Part shown: one piece after another, positions 61,179-64,000 of the stretch
Layout of the letters: the number at the start of each line of letters is the position of its first letter
How positions within the stretch are numbered: position 1 is the stretch's first letter
Source: Psychrobacillus sp044762855
GTDB lineage: Bacteria > Bacillota > Bacilli > Bacillales_A > Planococcaceae
DNA: 64,000 nt
Direction: 5' to 3'
Assembly (NCBI RefSeq): GCF_044762855.1
Contig: NZ_JBIWFB010000001.1
Span: 806,001-870,000 of the forward strand
Made by a program: the position numbers and the translations under genes
The notes under the pieces: model-generated
What the model saw: the letters and a program-made list of their open reading frames with translations, nothing else
Told to the model about the DNA's origin: nothing
Databases searched by the model: none

Positions 61179-61201
61179 CCGTTCGGGGCAGTCCCGAACG
61201 G
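61179..61201 (-). terminator. Terminator of cotZ
   Basis: CCGTTCGGG pairs with CCCGAACGG around a 5-nt loop; on the minus strand it is followed by TTTTGTTG. Confidence 0.85.
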
Positions 61202-61227
61202 AAGTAGACACTACAAGGTTGAAACGA

Positions 61228-61749
61228 TCAGTCACATACATTTAAAAATACATCCGCTACACATTCAATTGCACAGAAACAATTTAAATCTACTGTAATA
61301 CAGCTACCTGTCAATCTAAAATTACGTACCTTACAAAGTTTTCTCAAATTAATTTTTGTACCACATTCAGATAATAAATCAACTTCATGTCTATTGGAAT
61401 CAAGTGGTTCTAACACACGTAATGTTGCACAACAACCGTCAAAAATATCTTCTACACGGAAATAGACGGAAATACAATCATTATCGCAGTTATCTGTGTC
61501 ACGGAAAAATGCTTTAAAAGGATCACCATCTTTTGTTAACAACATGAAAACTCGTGTGTCCGCACGATGACGAGCAGCAGGACTAACTAGGCCTCCAAGT
61601 GGCTCTAAAAAACAGTTTGTAGGACATTGCGGGCATTCATCGTTTGTCGCTGCATCTTGAATATCCTTAATCGCACGAACAACGTCACAAACGCAACCTC
61701 TATCATGTTTTCTTTCATTTGTTACGTCTTCAACTCTTCCACAACCCAT
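61228..61749 (-). CDS. cotZ: CotZ/CotY/ExsY-family cysteine-rich spore coat protein
   Basis: 173 residues with 17 cysteines. The N-terminal CVCDVVRAIKDIQDAA motif, ECPQCPTNCFLEPLGG and C-terminal NLRKLCKVRNFRLTGSCITV, DLNCFCAIEC mark the CotY/CotZ/ExsY family, which self-assembles into disulfide-crosslinked hexagonal sheets forming the outer coat or exosporium. AGGAGGTGAAA precedes the ATG. It is alone rather than in a cotVWXYZ cluster. The choice between CotZ, CotY and ExsY is not firm. Confidence 0.9.
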   Translation of the reverse strand: MGCGRVEDVTNERKHDRGCVCDVVRAIKDIQDAATNDECPQCPTNCFLEPLGGLVSPAARHRADTRVFMLLTKDGDPFKAFFRDTDNCDNDCISVYFRVEDIFDGCCATLRVLEPLDSNRHEVDLLSECGTKINLRKLCKVRNFRLTGSCITVDLNCFCAIECVADVFLNVCD

Positions 61750-61777
61750 TGAGTTTCACCTCCTTTTTATCTCTTTC

Positions 61778-61805
61778 TAATCTATGTAGCTTCTTCCTAA
61801 TGGGT
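61778..61805 (-). promoter_or_regulatory. Sigma-K-type promoter of cotZ
   Basis: Minus strand: AC at 61805-61804, 17-bp spacer, CATAGATTA at 61786-61778, a match to AC-N16/17-CATANNNTA, 28 bp before the start codon. Confidence 0.75.
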
Positions 61806-61829
61806 AGGGCATATATCTCGACACCATTT

Positions 61830-61858
61830 GTATATTTCATTTTCGCTCGAGCATACTA
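61830..61858 (+). promoter_or_regulatory. Sigma-G-type promoter of the spoVA operon
   Basis: GTATA at 61830-61834, 17-bp spacer and CATACTA at 61852-61858 fit the forespore consensus GNATR-N17/18-CATNNTA. It lies 23 bp before the lipoprotein ATG. Confidence 0.75.
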
Positions 61859-61881
61859 ACTCGAAAAGGAGCAAGTATAAA

Positions 61882-62274
61882 ATGAATAAAATAATGTATG
61901 TTTTCCCTCTATTACTACTTTTAACGGCTTGTTCAAATGAAAGAGAAACGGCTATTTATCCGGCTGTGGAATCATCGGAACTCGAGCAAATACTAAATAA
62001 GCAAGATACAATCAACGGGTATACAAGTGTCATGGACGACGCAGACATTCTCGTCGCAATCGATATTAAAAGGATGAAGCGATTCCATAAAGAAAAAATT
62101 GAAGAAAATTTAAAAAAAGAAATAGAAGAATCGTTTCCCGATAAAGAAATACTTGTTTCGGGTGATATAAAACTAAGGTGGGAAATGGAAAAAGTAATAG
62201 ATGAACAGTTACAACCAGACAAACTAACAGAAACAATTGAAGAAATAAAATCACTTTCAAAGGAAGAGACATAA
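61882..62274 (+). CDS. Sporulation lipoprotein (YhcN/YlaJ type) leading the spoVA operon
   Basis: 130 residues from ATG 61882 (AAAAGGAG upstream; the track start 61828 lies upstream of the promoter). Lipobox LLLTAC with Cys18, then a small domain with alternating charged helices (DDADILVAIDIKRMKRFHKE) like the heme-unrelated YhcN/YlaJ family of spore lipoproteins. Its stop overlaps the spoVAC start (TAATGG). A lipoprotein, spoVAC, spoVAD, spoVAEb order is known from the second (spoVA2-type) operon of Bacillales. Confidence 0.75.
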   Translation: MNKIMYVFPLLLLLTACSNERETAIYPAVESSELEQILNKQDTINGYTSVMDDADILVAIDIKRMKRFHKEKIEENLKKEIEESFPDKEILVSGDIKLRWEMEKVIDEQLQPDKLTETIEEIKSLSKEET

Positions 62275-62729
62275 TGGATCAAAAACAATTCGATAAAATT
62301 GTCGATAAACAAACTCCAAAAGCCCCACTATTTGTGAATATGTTAAAAGCATTTCTAGTCGGTGGATTTATTTGTACAGTAGGACAACTTATTACATTTT
62401 TTTATGTACGCTTTTTTCCGTTTACAGAGCGAACTGCTGCAAATCCAACGGTAGCCACAATGGTATTTATCGCCATGATATTAACTGGCACAGGACTTTA
62501 TAAAAAGATTTCTCAATTTGGTGGTGCAGGATCAGCTGTGCCTATCACTGGGTTCGGAAATGCTGTTATTTCATCAGCCATTGAACATAAATCGGAAGGA
62601 TATGTACTTGGGGTTGGAGGGAATATATTCAAGCTTGCGGGTTCCGTTATCGTTTTCGGTGTATTATCTGCTTTTATCGTTGCATTAATTAAAACAATAT
62701 TAGTGAAAATGGGAGTGGTCTCATGGTAA
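62274..62729 (+). CDS. spoVAC: SpoVAC, spore dipicolinic acid channel subunit
   Basis: 151 residues. An N-terminal cytoplasmic tail precedes about four transmembrane helices with the conserved GGAGSAVPITGFGNAVISSAIEHKSEG segment (positions about 82-108). SpoVAC is a mechanosensitive channel that passes calcium-dipicolinate during sporulation and germination. Overlaps the lipoprotein gene by 1 bp and spoVAD by 7 bp. Confidence 0.93.
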   Translation: MDQKQFDKIVDKQTPKAPLFVNMLKAFLVGGFICTVGQLITFFYVRFFPFTERTAANPTVATMVFIAMILTGTGLYKKISQFGGAGSAVPITGFGNAVISSAIEHKSEGYVLGVGGNIFKLAGSVIVFGVLSAFIVALIKTILVKMGVVSW

Positions 62730-63730
62730 ATACATTTGGGACAATTCAGTTTAAAGAAATGCCCAGTATTGCAAGTACAGGTGTAGTCGTTGGTCCAGTA
62801 GAGAAAGAAAGTCCTTTTGCTAGTTCATTTGATGAGATACTGTCACTTGAAAATGAAAAAGGAGAAACATATGAACAGGCCAATACACGCTTTATCGAAA
62901 AAGCTTGTACAAAAGCTGTTCAAAAAGGCCATGAGCAAATGGAGAATATTGATGTATTTATAGGGGGAGATTTGGTCAATCAATTATCCCCTACAAACTT
63001 TGCTGCAAGACAGTTAGCGATACCATTTTTAGGTGTTTTTTCTGCTTGTGCAAGCTCCATGGAATCATTAATACTTGGTAGTCTGTTATTGGAATCAGGG
63101 AATGCAAAATCGGTTTTAGCTGGAGCCTCCAGTCATCATCCGACCGTAGAAAGACAGTTTCGGTATCCGCTTGAATATGGTGCACAAAAACCTGGAAGTG
63201 CACAATGGACGGTAACAGCAGCGGGTTTTGCACTATTACAAAAACATGCCAAAAATGCGCCCATTATTACGCATGCCACGATTGGAAGAGTAGTGGATGG
63301 CGGACAAACAGATCCTTTACATATGGGAGCTGCAATGGCACCAGCGGCAAGAGATACAATAGAAAGACATTTAAAAAATACGAATAGTAGCATGTCTGAT
63401 TATGACATTATTATGACCGGTGATTTAGGAAAAATAGGATTATCTATATTAAAAGAAATGTTCCAAGATGAAGATAGTGGTGTAATTTTACAAGATGCAG
63501 GTGCTCAGTTTTATGGAGAAAATTCTTTTTTTAATTCAGGTGCTAGTGGTGCAGGTTGTTCAGCCGCAGTTTTTTTTAGTTATATATATGAACAATTAAA
63601 AAACGGTGTATTTAGCAGGGTGTTACTAGTTGCAACAGGAGCACTATTATCCCCTTTAACTTTTCAACAAGGGGAAACAATTCCTTGTATTGCTCATGCT
63701 ATTGAATGTCGTATGGAGAAGAGGGGATAA
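62723..63730 (+). CDS. spoVAD: SpoVAD, dipicolinic acid-binding protein
   Basis: 335 residues with a thiolase-like fold and no transmembrane helix. The motifs VFSACASSMESLILG (thiolase-type Cys), AGASSHHPTVERQFRYPLEY and TGDLGKIGLSI are characteristic. It binds dipicolinic acid on the cytoplasmic face of the forespore membrane and works with SpoVAC and SpoVAE in loading the spore core. Translationally coupled to spoVAC. Confidence 0.95.
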   Translation: MVNTFGTIQFKEMPSIASTGVVVGPVEKESPFASSFDEILSLENEKGETYEQANTRFIEKACTKAVQKGHEQMENIDVFIGGDLVNQLSPTNFAARQLAIPFLGVFSACASSMESLILGSLLLESGNAKSVLAGASSHHPTVERQFRYPLEYGAQKPGSAQWTVTAAGFALLQKHAKNAPIITHATIGRVVDGGQTDPLHMGAAMAPAARDTIERHLKNTNSSMSDYDIIMTGDLGKIGLSILKEMFQDEDSGVILQDAGAQFYGENSFFNSGASGAGCSAAVFFSYIYEQLKNGVFSRVLLVATGALLSPLTFQQGETIPCIAHAIECRMEKRG

Positions 63731-63731
63731 C

Positions 63732-64000
63732 ATGATTACTTCATTAATTACTTCGTTTATTGTCGGAGGTCTTATTTGTGTAGTAGGTCAACTATTAATG
63801 GATGGTTTAAAATTAACTCCAGCCCATACATTATGTACCTTAGTTGTTTGTGGTTCTATTTTAGATGGAATTGGTTTATATGAGCCACTCATCGATTTTG
63901 CTGGAGCAGGTGCTACAATTCCAATTACTTCTTTTGGAAACTCGTTAACGCATGGAGCACTAGCCGAAGCTGAAAAACACGGCTTAATTGGTGTATTAAC
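63732..64000 (+). CDS. spoVAE: SpoVAE (SpoVAEb type), 3' truncated by the window
   Basis: 89 codons are visible from ATG 63732, 1 bp after the spoVAD stop. A transmembrane start (LITSFIVGGLICVVGQLLMD) is followed by GAGATIPITSFGNSLTHGA, the same signature as SpoVAC, as expected of SpoVAEb. The protein normally has about 116 residues, so the last quarter lies beyond the window. Further operon genes such as DUF1657 or DUF421 would be expected next if this is a spoVA2-type operon. Confidence 0.93.
   Translation, partial: MITSLITSFIVGGLICVVGQLLMDGLKLTPAHTLCTLVVCGSILDGIGLYEPLIDFAGAGATIPITSFGNSLTHGALAEAEKHGLIGVL

Noticed and set aside
1..64000. Insertion sequences, prophage or tRNA/rRNA genes
   Set aside because: No transposase, integrase, phage structural gene or tRNA cloverleaf was recognised; the mobile-looking DNA is limited to short non-coding elements.

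Overview
The window is a chromosomal stretch of a low-GC, endospore-forming member of the Bacillales. Gene content and local order follow Bacillus subtilis closely (minJ/ctpB; yhjE-sipV-addB-addA-yisK-yisL; yitS/yitU/yitV/yitW; yjzD-fabH-fabF-app-trpS-opp-spx-mecA-coiA-pepF-spxH-yjbI to rluD; cotO-cotZ). Some differences point to the Planococcaceae side (a Psychrobacillus-, Sporosarcina- or Lysinibacillus-like organism): the joins between these blocks, the spoVA operon type, an N-domain-less ClpB and an RsbQ/PAS-GGDEF pair. The genus is an inference. No prophage, IS element, rRNA, tRNA or CRISPR array is visible.

Layout. 1-4.9 kb: cell-envelope and division genes (truncated M23 peptidase, TlpA-like thioredoxin, CtpB, MinJ, CsbA). 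5.1-6.1 kb: azlCD on the minus strand. 6.2-17.4 kb: TVP38 protein, signal peptidase I, AddB/AddA recombination nuclease, DUF418 protein, YisK, YisL. 17.6-22.1 kb: a membrane-anchored GH13-like protein with a degraded active site, then DegV, HAD phosphatase, esterase and MIP18-family genes. 22.3-25.6 kb: an FNR-type regulator divergent from a CtsR-box-controlled clpB, then yjzD. 25.8-28 kb: fabH-fabF behind a FapR operator. 28.9-42.7 kb: two oligopeptide ABC transporter operons (app-like and opp) flanking trpS with its T-box leader. 43.5-45.3 kb: RsbQ-like hydrolase plus PAS-GGDEF diguanylate cyclase. 46-57.9 kb: DUF4015 protein, Spx, MecA, CoiA, PepF, SpxH, globin, transglycosylase, CYTH, UPF0738, (p)ppGpp synthetase, NAD kinase, pseudouridine synthase. 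58.8-60.2 kb: MgtE. 60.2-64 kb: spore genes: cotO and cotZ behind sigma-K-type promoters, and the start of a YhcN/YlaJ-type lipoprotein-spoVAC-spoVAD-spoVAE operon behind a sigma-G-type promoter.

Stress and proteolysis genes dominate 22-25 kb and 47-54 kb. Spx, its ClpXP adaptor SpxH, the ClpC adaptor MecA and a CtsR-regulated ClpB form a proteostasis set, and SasB-type (p)ppGpp synthetase adds stringent control.

The least explained material is intergenic. Two overlapping kinds of repeat fill nearly every long gene-free gap. (1) Degenerate tandem arrays hold a strict 21-bp period at seven loci, although the conserved core differs from locus to locus. (2) A family of 0.2-0.6 kb non-coding elements (six copies recognised) has imperfect inverted ends of the type GGGATAGTGCGTCTTA, GC-rich palindromic cores, and often one of the 21-bp arrays inside. 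They look like non-autonomous mobile elements or structured intergenic repeats, and I cannot assign them to a named family.
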